The position numbers were made by a program, and so were the translations under genes. Shown here in pieces: positions 1-7,044 of a DNA stretch of 41,738 nt. The DNA is from an uncultured bacterium (GTDB lineage Bacteria; Planctomycetota; Phycisphaerae; Phycisphaerales; SM1A02). Location of the stretch: assembly GCA_903891095.1 (NCBI GenBank), contig CAITDI010000047.1, positions 1-41,738 of the forward strand. The letters run 5' to 3'. The notes beneath the pieces were generated by a model. That model searched no databases, had not been told where the DNA came from, and saw only the letters and a list, made by a program, of their open reading frames with translations. Positions within the stretch are counted from its first letter, which is position 1; each line of letters starts with the position of its first letter.

Positions 1-331
1 AGCGCGCGCGCTCCATCGGCTGCGCGATCACGGACTTCCGCAGCGCGTCCTCGGCGGTCGCGCGGGCGCGCTCGCGGCGATCGACGGCGGCGGAATCCTG
101 CGCCGGCGTCGGAGTCGGCGCGGGTGCCGGCGCGACGGTCGTGGATGGCGCGGGCGTCCCTGGTTGAGTACTTGGTTGAGTACTTGGTTGAGTACTTGGT
201 TGAGTGCTCGGTTGAGTACTCGGTTGATTGCTCGGCTGCGTCGGAGGCGCGTCCTGCGCGAGCGCAACGGCCGACGTCAGCGTCGCCGCAAGCACCCGCA
301 CGGCCGAAAGGCACTGGAATTTCGCGCGCAT
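1..331 (-). CDS. secreted Pro/Ser/Thr/Gln-repeat protein, N-terminal part (runs off left edge)
   Basis: The minus-strand frame is open from an ATG at 329-331 to the window edge (110 codons) and has no stop. The translation begins MRAKFQCLSAVRVLAATLTS, then a short hydrophobic stretch ending AVALAQ, which reads as a Sec signal peptide with likely cleavage near ALAQ-D. Next comes a low-complexity segment of six 4-residue units (SNQP/STQP), a Pro/Thr/Ala-rich linker, and then charged helical sequence (VDRRERARATAEDALRK). A TACACT hexamer ends 6 nt before the ATG, matching the leaderless pattern seen elsewhere here, which supports this start. The function is not recognisable from the N-terminus; the linker suggests an exported protein with a spacer before its main domain. 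Confidence 0.75.
   Translation of the reverse strand, partial: MRAKFQCLSAVRVLAATLTSAVALAQDAPPTQPSNQPSTQPSTQPSTQPSTQPSTQPGTPAPSTTVAPAPAPTPTPAQDSAAVDRRERARATAEDALRKSVIAQPMERAR
162..233 (-). repeat. 12-bp tandem repeat, six units, in frame within the secreted protein
   Basis: Unit GGTTGAGTACTT on the plus strand: three identical copies (162-197) followed by three degenerate ones (198-233). A 12-bp period keeps the minus frame and encodes STQP on repeat, so copy number can change without a frameshift. It is a coding microsatellite, not a CRISPR. Confidence 0.9.
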
Positions 332-337
332 CGTGGG

Positions 338-343
338 AGTGTA
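338..343 (-). promoter_or_regulatory. -10 box of leaderless promoter for the secreted repeat protein
   Basis: Minus-strand TACACT, with 6 nt between it and the ATG at 331. It lies back to back with the divergent EVE-gene box at 362-367, so both promoters share a 42-bp gap. No convincing -35 is visible. Confidence 0.5.
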
Positions 344-361
344 AATCGGCACTTGACGCGA

Positions 362-367
362 TACGCT
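362..367 (+). promoter_or_regulatory. -10 box of leaderless promoter for the EVE-domain gene
   Basis: TACGCT followed by 6 nt and then ATG at 374, which would put the transcript start at or next to the A of the ATG. There is no Shine-Dalgarno sequence. Confidence 0.5.
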
Positions 368-373
368 TCGGAA

Positions 374-874
374 ATGCCCGGATTCTGGCTCCTCAAGTGC
401 GAACCCGACGTCTACTCGATCCACGACCTCGCCCGCGATGGGCGCACGGGCTGGGATGGGGTGCGCAACTACCAGGTGCGGAACTTCATGCGCGACGCGA
501 TGAAGGCCGGCGACCTCGGCATCTTCTACCACTCGAACGCGGAGCCTTCGGGCGCTGCGGGCGTGCTCGAGATCGCCAAGCCCGCGCTCGCCGACCCGAG
601 CCAGTTCGACCGGAAGAGCGAGTACCACGACCCGAAGTCGACGCCCGCCGAGCCGACCTGGCTGATGTGCGAGGTCAAGTTCGTCGAGGCTTTCCCTGCG
701 GTGATCTCGCTGGAAGCGCTGCGCGCCGAGCCCGCGCTGGCGGAGATGCTGATCCTCCGCCGCGGCAACCGGCTGTCGATCACGCCGCTCACCGAGGCGG
801 AATTCAAGGCGATCCGAGCGCTCGGCCGCGGCGGAAAGTCCGCAAAGCCCGCGTTGCAGCGGTCGAAGTCGTGA
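374..874 (+). CDS. EVE domain-containing protein
   Basis: 166 aa. The N-terminus MPGFWLLKCEPDVYSIHDL followed by WDGVRNYQVRNFMRDAMKAGD and FYHSNAEP is the classic EVE-domain signature (thymocyte nuclear protein 1-like). The later KSEYHDPKSTP and a W-L-M-C-EV strand also fit. EVE domains form a PUA-like fold and are thought to bind modified bases in nucleic acid; the target of this single-domain bacterial class is not established. Length is typical of stand-alone EVE proteins. The ATG at 374 starts exactly at the conserved N-terminus and sits 6 nt after a TACGCT box; a longer in-frame extension exists upstream but has no family similarity. A short basic tail (ALQRSKS) ends the protein. Confidence 0.9.
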   Translation: MPGFWLLKCEPDVYSIHDLARDGRTGWDGVRNYQVRNFMRDAMKAGDLGIFYHSNAEPSGAAGVLEIAKPALADPSQFDRKSEYHDPKSTPAEPTWLMCEVKFVEAFPAVISLEALRAEPALAEMLILRRGNRLSITPLTEAEFKAIRALGRGGKSAKPALQRSKS

Positions 875-1046
875 GGGCGGGGTAAGATCACCGCGCTCTG
901 AAACCCGCGGTTCACCTCGCGGAAGCACGAAGCCCGCCTGCGTGTTGCAGTCGGAAGACTCGCCGCGCAGACGCAGAAGTCAGCCGGCGCCTGGGACAAA
1001 AACTCAGGCAGATGAACATCAGGGATCAGAACAGAAGGAACAAGAC

Positions 1047-1625
1047 ATGAACGGGATCGCAATCGTCCTGGTCGGTGCATGCGGTGGGCTTCTCCTCCTC
1101 GGCGTGATCCTCGCGCTGTGGGCGATCGGCGTCTACAACTCGCTGGCTGCCGGCCGCGTCGGCGTGCAGGGCGCGTGGTCGAACATCGACGTGCAGCTCA
1201 AGCGGCGCCACGACCTGATCCCGAACCTCGTCGAGACCGTCAAGGGCTACGCGAAGCACGAGCGCGAGACGCTCGAGGCCGTGATCGCCGCGCGCGCGCG
1301 CGCCGTCAGCGCAGGCCCGATCGACGAGAAGATCGCCGCCGAGGGCGGACTCACCCGCGCGCTCGGTCGCCTCATGGCGGTCGCCGAGGCGTATCCCGAT
1401 CTCAAGGCGAACACGAACTTCCTCCAGCTGCAGGGCGAGCTCACGTCGACGGAGAACGTCATCAGCGGCTCGCGCTCGGGCTACAACGCGACGGCGGGCG
1501 GCTACAACCAGCGGCTCGTCGTGTTCCCGGCGAACATCGTCGCGGGCATGTTCGGCTTCAAGGCGATGCCGTTCTTCGAGCTCGACGACGCGTCGGAGCG
1601 CGTGGCGCCGCAGGTCAAGTTCTGA
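1047..1625 (+). CDS. lemA: LemA family membrane protein
   Basis: 192 aa. The N-terminal hydrophobic helix (about residues 4-28) leads into VYNSLAAGRVGVQGAWSNIDVQLKRRHDLIPNLVETVKGYAKHE, the LemA hallmark in which the helix pack begins with a conserved YN and RR.DLIPNLV. The C-terminal YNATAGGYNQRLVVFPANIVAGMFGFKAMPFFE is also conserved. LemA proteins are anchored by one segment with a helical bundle outside the membrane; their role is poorly defined. The start is fixed by AGAAGGAA about 8 nt upstream. A TAAGAT hexamer at 883-888 could be the -10, giving a leader of roughly 150 nt. A 12-codon frame at 1012-1050 ends in an ATGA overlap with this start. Confidence 0.92.
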   Translation: MNGIAIVLVGACGGLLLLGVILALWAIGVYNSLAAGRVGVQGAWSNIDVQLKRRHDLIPNLVETVKGYAKHERETLEAVIAARARAVSAGPIDEKIAAEGGLTRALGRLMAVAEAYPDLKANTNFLQLQGELTSTENVISGSRSGYNATAGGYNQRLVVFPANIVAGMFGFKAMPFFELDDASERVAPQVKF

Positions 1626-1658
1626 CGTCGCGTCGCGCGTTGACGCGCGCGGAGCGGC

Positions 1659-1664
1659 TATCCT
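1659..1664 (+). promoter_or_regulatory. -10 box of leaderless promoter for ruvB
   Basis: TATCCT followed by 6 nt (GCGCGA) and ATG at 1671. No Shine-Dalgarno sequence is present. Confidence 0.5.
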
Positions 1665-1670
1665 GCGCGA

Positions 1671-2708
1671 ATGGCGAAGGAGCGCATCGTTGAGGCATCG
1701 GCGCAGGTCCGCGAGGCGGAGAGCGACGTCGACACGCAGACCGTCGAGATCCGTCCGCGCACGCTGCGCGAGTACGTCGGCCAGAGCGATCTGGTCGAGC
1801 GTCTGTCGATCGCGCTCGAGGCCGCGAAGATCCGCTCGGAGCCGATGGAGCACGTGCTGCTGCACGGCCCGCCGGGCCTTGGCAAGACGACGATCGCGCA
1901 CGTGATCGCCGCCGAAATGGGCACGCGCGCGCATGTCACGAGCGGCCCCGCGCTGACCAAGGCCGGCGACCTCGTCGGCACGCTGACCAAGATGGAGCAG
2001 GGCGACGTGCTCTTCATCGACGAGATCCACCGGCTTCCGGCGGCGGTCGAGGAGTTCATCTATCCCGCGATGGAGGACCGGCGCATCGACTTCACGCTCG
2101 ACAGCGGCATGCACGCGCGCGTGGTCACGATCGCGCTCAAGCCGTTCACGCTGATCGGCGCGACGACGCGTGCAGGCCTGCTCACGCAGGCGCTGCGCAG
2201 CCGCTTCGGCATCGCGCATCACCTTGAGTTCTACGCGCACGACGACCTCGTGAGCATCCTGCGCCGCGCCGCGCGCATTCTCGCGATGCACGACATCGCG
2301 CCCGAGGCGTTCGATGCGATCGCTGCGCGCAGTCGCGGCACGCCGCGCATCGCGCTGCGGCTCTTGCGCCGCGTGCGCGATTTCGCCGAGGTGCGCACGA
2401 ATGGCCGCGCGGACCGCGCGGCGGTCGACAGCGCGCTGGCGCTCGAAGGCGTCGACGCGCGCGGCCTCGACGAACTCGACCGCAAGTACATGAAGGCGAT
2501 CGCGTCGATCTACGGCGGCGGTCCCGTCGGCCTCGAGGCGATCGCCGCGACGCTCGGCGAGGATTCGGAGACGCTGGAGGATCTCGTCGAGCCGTTTCTG
2601 CTGCAGATCGGCTTTCTCGCGCGCACGCGCCAGGGCCGCCGGCTGACCAAGCAGGGCGCGGATGCGATCGGATTCGTGCTGCCGCAGTCGGCGCAGCTGT
2701 TCGAGTGA
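1671..2708 (+). CDS. ruvB: Holliday junction branch migration DNA helicase RuvB
   Basis: 345 aa, a normal RuvB length. RuvB is the hexameric AAA+ motor that drives Holliday-junction branch migration with RuvA before RuvC cleavage. Visible motifs: RPRTLREYVGQ at 28-38, Walker A GPPGLGKTT at 66-74, Walker B FIDEIHR at 115-121, sensor I GATTRAG at 163-169, LRSRFG at 175-180 near the arginine finger, and YGGGPVGLEAIAATLGED in the C-terminal winged helix. The first 25 residues are acidic and variable, as usual. Neither ruvA nor ruvC is next to it, so it sits outside the ruvABC cluster common elsewhere. Its stop codon lies in a perfect palindrome shared with the converging gene. Confidence 0.97.
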   Translation: MAKERIVEASAQVREAESDVDTQTVEIRPRTLREYVGQSDLVERLSIALEAAKIRSEPMEHVLLHGPPGLGKTTIAHVIAAEMGTRAHVTSGPALTKAGDLVGTLTKMEQGDVLFIDEIHRLPAAVEEFIYPAMEDRRIDFTLDSGMHARVVTIALKPFTLIGATTRAGLLTQALRSRFGIAHHLEFYAHDDLVSILRRAARILAMHDIAPEAFDAIAARSRGTPRIALRLLRRVRDFAEVRTNGRADRAAVDSALALEGVDARGLDELDRKYMKAIASIYGGGPVGLEAIAATLGEDSETLEDLVEPFLLQIGFLARTRQGRRLTKQGADAIGFVLPQSAQLFE

Positions 2709-2721
2709 CGCGCGTCACTCG
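2702..2721. terminator. 20-bp perfect palindrome covering both stop codons of convergent genes
   Basis: CGAGTGACGCGCGTCACTCG is exactly self-complementary and contains the ruvB TGA (2706-2708) and, on the other strand, the TGA of the Alg13-like gene (2715-2717). It has no U tract, so a bidirectional 3'-end hairpin is only a suggestion; the palindrome itself is certain. Confidence 0.45.
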
Positions 2722-3191
2722 GCGATGAAGCCGCGCAACGCGGCGATGAGCGCGTCGTCCGCGTACGGCGCGATGCGCGCGCCGCCCGCGAGTTCGGCGG
2801 CGCGATCGAGCAGCGGCCCGATCTCGCGCTCGTCCCAGGCGACGAACACGCCGGCGCGCTTCTCAAAGCGCTTGGCCGTCGCGAACTGATGGTCGTTGCG
2901 CGTCTCGTGCAGCCTGGCGCTGCGCGGAACGATCACGATCGGCTTGCCGCGCGACATGCACTCGATGATCGAGCCCGTGCCCGCGTGCGCGACGACGATC
3001 GACGCCTCGTCGTACTTGCGCTTGATTTCCCTGGCGTCGAGCAGCGCCGAGCGCTCGAAGCCCGCGAGATCGACCTTGGTCGCGCCGGTCTGGAAGTAGA
3101 TGTCGCCGCGGCCGCGCGCGCGCGCCCATGCGGCGACGGCCGCGGTCATGCGGTCGAACTCCAGCTGCGAGCCGACGGTGACGAAGATCAA
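2715..3191 (-). CDS. glycosyltransferase, Alg13/PssE-like catalytic subunit
   Basis: 158 aa from a TTG start. MIFVTVGSQLEFDRM is the N-terminal nucleotide-sugar fold strand of glycosyltransferase family 28 C-terminal domains, and VVAHAGTGSIIECMSRGKPIVIVPR is the UDP-GlcNAc-binding loop (the HAG.G motif). Such short proteins act as the catalytic half of two-part transferases, with an Alg14-like membrane partner, adding a sugar to a lipid-linked intermediate at the inner membrane. TTG is chosen because it starts exactly at the conserved strand, has GGGAGG upstream, and overlaps the previous stop as TTGA, implying translational coupling with the Alg14-like gene. The acceptor sugar cannot be told. 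Confidence 0.85.
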   Translation of the reverse strand: MIFVTVGSQLEFDRMTAAVAAWARARGRGDIYFQTGATKVDLAGFERSALLDAREIKRKYDEASIVVAHAGTGSIIECMSRGKPIVIVPRSARLHETRNDHQFATAKRFEKRAGVFVAWDEREIGPLLDRAAELAGGARIAPYADDALIAALRGFIAE

Positions 3192-3688
3192 ACGACGCCT
3201 CCCGCGAAGTACGCGGTGCCCTTCGCGCGCGCGCGCGGATCGGCGGGCAGAGGCGGCCCGAGCTCGGGCCATTGCGTGAGCGTGAGCGTCGCGATGCGCG
3301 AGGCCTTCTGGCCGGACATCGAGAGTTCGTCGGCGTTGGCGATCGAATCGACCCACACCGTGCGCGCGCCGACGAAGCGTGCGAGCGAGATCGCGAAGTA
3401 GCCGGGCGCCGCGCCCGTCGACACGACGACATCGGGCCGCGTGCGCAGCACGACCCACGCGACGCAGAGCGCGCTCCATGCGAGTCGCAGCTTGTTCCAG
3501 CGGTTCGCATCGGGCACGAGTTCGAAGCGGTCGGGCGCGACTTCCGCGCGCATCTCGCTGCGCACCGAGCACCAGATGCACTCGGCGTCGCGGAACGCGG
3601 GCGCGAGCCGGCGCAGTTCGGTCCAGTGTCCGCCTGAGGAACTGACGGCGAGCACGCGCTTGCGCCGCGGCGTACCGCGGTTGCTCAC
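3188..3688 (-). CDS. glycosyltransferase, Alg14/PssD-like membrane-anchoring subunit
   Basis: 166 aa from a GTG start. The sequence VLAVSSSGGHWTELRRLAPAF is the Alg14-type N-terminus, followed by a hydrophobic helix (LAWSALCVAWVVLRTRPDVVVSTG) and APGYFAISLARFVGARTVWVDSIANADELSMSGQ, which resembles the family's GxxVxxPF-like region. Alg14-like proteins recruit the Alg13-like subunit to the membrane to form a working UDP-GlcNAc transferase. The GTG at 3688 overlaps the lptD stop as GTGA, and the 3' end overlaps the Alg13-like start as TTGA, so the three genes are one translationally coupled operon. Confidence 0.85.
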   Translation of the reverse strand: MSNRGTPRRKRVLAVSSSGGHWTELRRLAPAFRDAECIWCSVRSEMRAEVAPDRFELVPDANRWNKLRLAWSALCVAWVVLRTRPDVVVSTGAAPGYFAISLARFVGARTVWVDSIANADELSMSGQKASRIATLTLTQWPELGPPLPADPRARAKGTAYFAGGVV

Positions 3689-6600
3689 GGCGTGGACCCC
3701 GCATTTGAGCCCGCATTTGAACCCATGGTCGGGTTGTACGCGCCGAACGTGTTCGCGCCCGTGCGCGCGCCCGCGGGAATCGACAGCGAGATGCCGACGA
3801 ACGTGCGATCCTCGATCAGGTCGTAGCCCGCGTTTCCGTGCATGTCGAAGTCGGGGAACGTGCGCGTGAGCGAGCCCGAGACCGCGCGCATCTCGCCGGC
3901 CTGCAGGTCGTACTGCGGGCTGAACGCGAGGAGATAGCGCTTGCCAACGCGGTAGAGCACGCCGGCCTGCATGAGCTCGGTCGATGTCGGCGCGAGGTAG
4001 CGGTACTCGAGGTACGTGCTGACCACGGGGTTGTGGCGCATCTCGAGGCCGATCGACGCGCGTGCGAGGTTCGGCATGACCGAGCCGTCGTCGGTCACGA
4101 AGTCGCGGTCTTCGAAGAGGTAGTTCGCCGTGCCGCCGAGCGTGAGCGAATCGGAGAGCTGCCAGCTCGAGTTGCCGTACGCGTGGCTGCCCCACTGCGA
4201 AAGCTCGGGGCGGAACGAGTAGAACGCGGGAATCGGCGACTGCGACCAGCGCAGGCTCGAGAACGGATTCGCCTGATCCACCGGCTGCGGCGTGAAGTTG
4301 TCGTCGCTCTGGTTGAGCACGAGACCCATGTCGAGCTTGAGCCAGTCGACGGACTGCCACGCGCCCGTGCCGCCGCGCTGTGTCTGGAAAGTCTGCTTGA
4401 CGCCGAGATTCGCGGCGGTTCCCGCCGAGGTGCCTTCGAAGTCCTGGTCGTACACGGGCAGCGCGCCGGGATCGAGCGAATCCCAGCCGTACCACAGCGT
4501 TCCGTACGGCTCGACGATGTGCCGCATGCGGTTGAGGTCGAAGAGCCTGCTCTGCACGTCGTTGTCGACGCGCACGAAGCGCATCGAGCTGCGCACGCCG
4601 CCGTTGGCCTGAAGGCGCATGCTGTCGACGTCGGCGGTGTACTGCGTGAGCTCGTTCATCGCGTAGCCCGTGGCCTCGCCCGCGACGAACGGCGTGACGG
4701 TGACCCAGTCGTTCGCCACCGGAATCGCAAGTTCCTGCCGCGAGTCGAAGCGCGCGACGGAGTTGTCGGAGTAGCCCGCGGAGTCGTACGCCTGATCGAT
4801 CGGCGACTGCGCGCCGATGACGCCGCCCCACGCGCCGGTCGGAACGCCGAGCTGCGCTGGAGTGCCCGTCGTCGGGCGAAGGCGCATCAGGCTGGCGGAC
4901 CAGTTCTGCGACCAGGTGAGCCCCTCGAACGGCATGTCGCCGAATCGGCGGTACGCGAACTCCGGAAGCTTGTCGACCGTGTAGCCGCGGCTCGCGAGCA
5001 GATACGAGTTCGAGATGAAGTCGTTCAGGTCGTGCTTCATCAGCAGCGAGAGCGAACTGTTCGCGCTCGTGCGCTCGAGCGCGATGCTCGACTCGTACTC
5101 GCGGCGGTTGTCGAAGTCGCGCTCGCGCCACGCGGAGACGAGTGTCTCGTCGGAGATGTAAGAGAACTGCGTTTTCACCGTGGTCGTCGAGCTGAGCGCC
5201 GACTGCCACTCGCTGTCGATGATGCCGCGCGCGCCCGAGTCGATCGGCACGAGCTCGCCGGAACTCGTGCGGTCGTTGCCGCCGGTGTCGTAGAGGCCGT
5301 ACAGCTCGAGCTTGCCCTTGCTGAGCGAGTCGTTGAGCTTGAAGGTCGTGCCGACGGCCGCGCCACGCTCGCTGAAACCGTCGACTTGCAGCGTGGAATC
5401 CGCGCCTTCGATCGGCGCCATGCCGGTGAGCGCCGCAAGATCCCACGTGCTGCCGAACTCGACGCCGCGGTCCTCGTCGTAGCCTGTCTCGAGCGAGCGC
5501 ACGGGGAGACGCTCGACGCGGCCTTCGTAGCCAGGAAGCGGGAAGATGCGGTTTCCGCCCGCTTCGAACGCAGCATCCTGCGCATCGACGTAGACGCCGC
5601 CGCCTTCGATGTCGGGCTGCTTGGTGACCGTCACGCGATCGACGCCGATCGCGAGGTGCGGCGTGAAGAACTCGCTGGTCGACACGGTCGCGCGCTCGGC
5701 GGTCCACTCGTCGGCGGCGACCTGACGGAGCTCTGCTGCGCGCACGTAGATCGGGAGATCGCGGCGCTTGCGGTCGTAGGTGCGGAGAACGGCATCGACG
5801 ATCGACGCGCGGTTGGTCTTGAGGTCGTAGTAGACCTGTGCGCCGCGGAGGGCGTACTCGCCGTCGCTCGCCTGGACGGCGCCTTCGAGGTAGATGCCCT
5901 CGACGGACGATGCGTCGAGCGATCGTCCGCCGGATTGGAGCGTCGCAAGCGCGTCGTGCTTGAGGAAGATCACGCTGCGTTCCGCGGACAGCAGAAGCGT
6001 GCGGTCGGCGGCTGCGGACGGCGCGCGGTACTCGATCTCGACGGAGCCCTGGATGCAGATGCGGTCGGCCTTTTGGTCGGCGACGATCGAGTCTGCGCTG
6101 AAGGAGACGGTTCCGGAAGGCTCGAAGATGGAGGTGGAGCGGCCGGCGAGTTCGGGGATGGTGATCGAATCGGGGAGGGCGACTTGGTTCGCAGCCGCGG
6201 CGAGGCTCCCTCCGGGGACAGGCATGACATCGGCAGGCTTGGTGATGGCGTCGATCGTGGCGCGCGGCTTCGCCCGCTGGGTGCCGGAGGCGATCGACGC
6301 AGTCAGGCCGCGGAGGTAACGGGACAGGCGTGTCTCACCAGCGGCGAGGAACTTTCGGCGCGCGGCTTGCGCGGCCGTGTCGTCGCCGACGGTTCCGGCG
6401 GTCGATGGCGCTTGTGCCTGGGCAGGCGAGTTGCGCTCGGTGACGGTGAGCGAAAGTTCAGTGGTGCCGCGGATTGTGGCGGTGACCAGCAGGTCCTTGC
6501 CGCTCGCACCGAGACCTGCGCGGCGGGTTGGCTCGTCGGCGCGATCGAACCAGACGGCCATCTGCGTGACAGCGGAGCCCTCGTAAGGAAGTCGGTTGAT

Positions 6601-6963
6601 CCAGACAGAGGCGCGCTTGGAGCTGAAGGTGTAGCCGCCGAGCGCGACGCGCACGTCGCCCTCGAGGAGCAGGCGCTGTGTGTCGTCGGACTTCCAGACC
6701 CATCCGCGCGTTGCGCCGATCTTGCAGTCGCCCGCGATCGGCTGGGTCGGGAGCACGAAGCCGCCGAGGGTCGTGCCGTCGATGGTGCGACTGGTGGTGC
6801 TTGGCTTCGCGGTTGCCGGCCCAGCCACGGACTGGACTGCATCGGCGGGTGCGGTTGCGGAGGCTTCGGTCTGCGCCGGTGCGTGCTGGGTCGCGGCGAT
6901 CGCTGAGGCGATCGATGCTGCGACGAGGCAGTTCAGGTTGCGCGGGGCAGAAGGGGACGGCAC
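3685..6963 (-). CDS. lptD: LPS-assembly protein LptD-like outer-membrane protein
   Basis: 1092 aa from the GTG at 6963. The N-terminal half has OstA/LptA-like beta-jellyroll segments (LLLEGDVRVALGGYTFSSKRA; IQGSVEIEYRAP; LEGAVQASDGEYALRGAQVYYD). The C-terminal half has alternating amphipathic strands, SSLSLLMKHDLNDF, VEPYGTLWYGWDS, and a final barrel region (LEYRYLAPTSTELMQAGVLYRVG). LptD inserts lipopolysaccharide into the outer membrane with LptE, so its presence argues for an outer membrane. An ATG at 6984 would add seven residues, but it lies inside a dispersed repeat; the GTG sits 6 nt after TATCCT, matching the leaderless promoters of neighbouring genes, so I prefer it. The extreme C-terminus carries a 12-bp duplication encoding SNAG twice. 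Confidence 0.82.
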   Translation of the reverse strand: MPSPSAPRNLNCLVAASIASAIAATQHAPAQTEASATAPADAVQSVAGPATAKPSTTSRTIDGTTLGGFVLPTQPIAGDCKIGATRGWVWKSDDTQRLLLEGDVRVALGGYTFSSKRASVWINRLPYEGSAVTQMAVWFDRADEPTRRAGLGASGKDLLVTATIRGTTELSLTVTERNSPAQAQAPSTAGTVGDDTAAQAARRKFLAAGETRLSRYLRGLTASIASGTQRAKPRATIDAITKPADVMPVPGGSLAAAANQVALPDSITIPELAGRSTSIFEPSGTVSFSADSIVADQKADRICIQGSVEIEYRAPSAAADRTLLLSAERSVIFLKHDALATLQSGGRSLDASSVEGIYLEGAVQASDGEYALRGAQVYYDLKTNRASIVDAVLRTYDRKRRDLPIYVRAAELRQVAADEWTAERATVSTSEFFTPHLAIGVDRVTVTKQPDIEGGGVYVDAQDAAFEAGGNRIFPLPGYEGRVERLPVRSLETGYDEDRGVEFGSTWDLAALTGMAPIEGADSTLQVDGFSERGAAVGTTFKLNDSLSKGKLELYGLYDTGGNDRTSSGELVPIDSGARGIIDSEWQSALSSTTTVKTQFSYISDETLVSAWRERDFDNRREYESSIALERTSANSSLSLLMKHDLNDFISNSYLLASRGYTVDKLPEFAYRRFGDMPFEGLTWSQNWSASLMRLRPTTGTPAQLGVPTGAWGGVIGAQSPIDQAYDSAGYSDNSVARFDSRQELAIPVANDWVTVTPFVAGEATGYAMNELTQYTADVDSMRLQANGGVRSSMRFVRVDNDVQSRLFDLNRMRHIVEPYGTLWYGWDSLDPGALPVYDQDFEGTSAGTAANLGVKQTFQTQRGGTGAWQSVDWLKLDMGLVLNQSDDNFTPQPVDQANPFSSLRWSQSPIPAFYSFRPELSQWGSHAYGNSSWQLSDSLTLGGTANYLFEDRDFVTDDGSVMPNLARASIGLEMRHNPVVSTYLEYRYLAPTSTELMQAGVLYRVGKRYLLAFSPQYDLQAGEMRAVSGSLTRTFPDFDMHGNAGYDLIEDRTFVGISLSIPAGARTGANTFGAYNPTMGSNAGSNAGSTP

Positions 6964-6969
6964 TGCGGG

Positions 6970-6975
6970 AGGATA
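6970..6975 (-). promoter_or_regulatory. -10 box of leaderless promoter for lptD
   Basis: Minus-strand TATCCT, 6 nt before the GTG at 6963. With it the repeat pair at 6981-7020 becomes fully intergenic. Confidence 0.5.
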
Positions 6976-6980
6976 GTCGA

Positions 6981-7020
6981 ACATGCCTGTCCCTTCAGAC
7001 GCGTCAGGGGACAGGCATGT
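6981..7020. repeat. inverted pair of the GGACAGGCATG dispersed repeat
   Basis: ACATGCCTGTCCC (6981-6993) and GGGACAGGCATGT (7008-7020) are perfect 13-bp inverted repeats around a 14-nt loop whose centre, GACGCGTC, is itself palindromic. The pair fills the gap between the 5' end of lptD and the 3' end of the prenyltransferase gene. Confidence 0.9.
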
Positions 7021-7044
7021 GCTCGGAGATCGGTTGACCGCCCC

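Noticed and set aside
162-233. CRISPR-like array
   Set aside because: Units are 12 bp and contiguous without spacers, and lie in frame in a coding region.
3838-6906. Long open frame (about 1000 codons) on the plus strand opposite lptD
   Set aside because: It is antisense to a gene with clear LptD-type sequence; its translation is Arg/Ala/Glu-biased with no recognisable domain, as expected for a GC-rich shadow frame.
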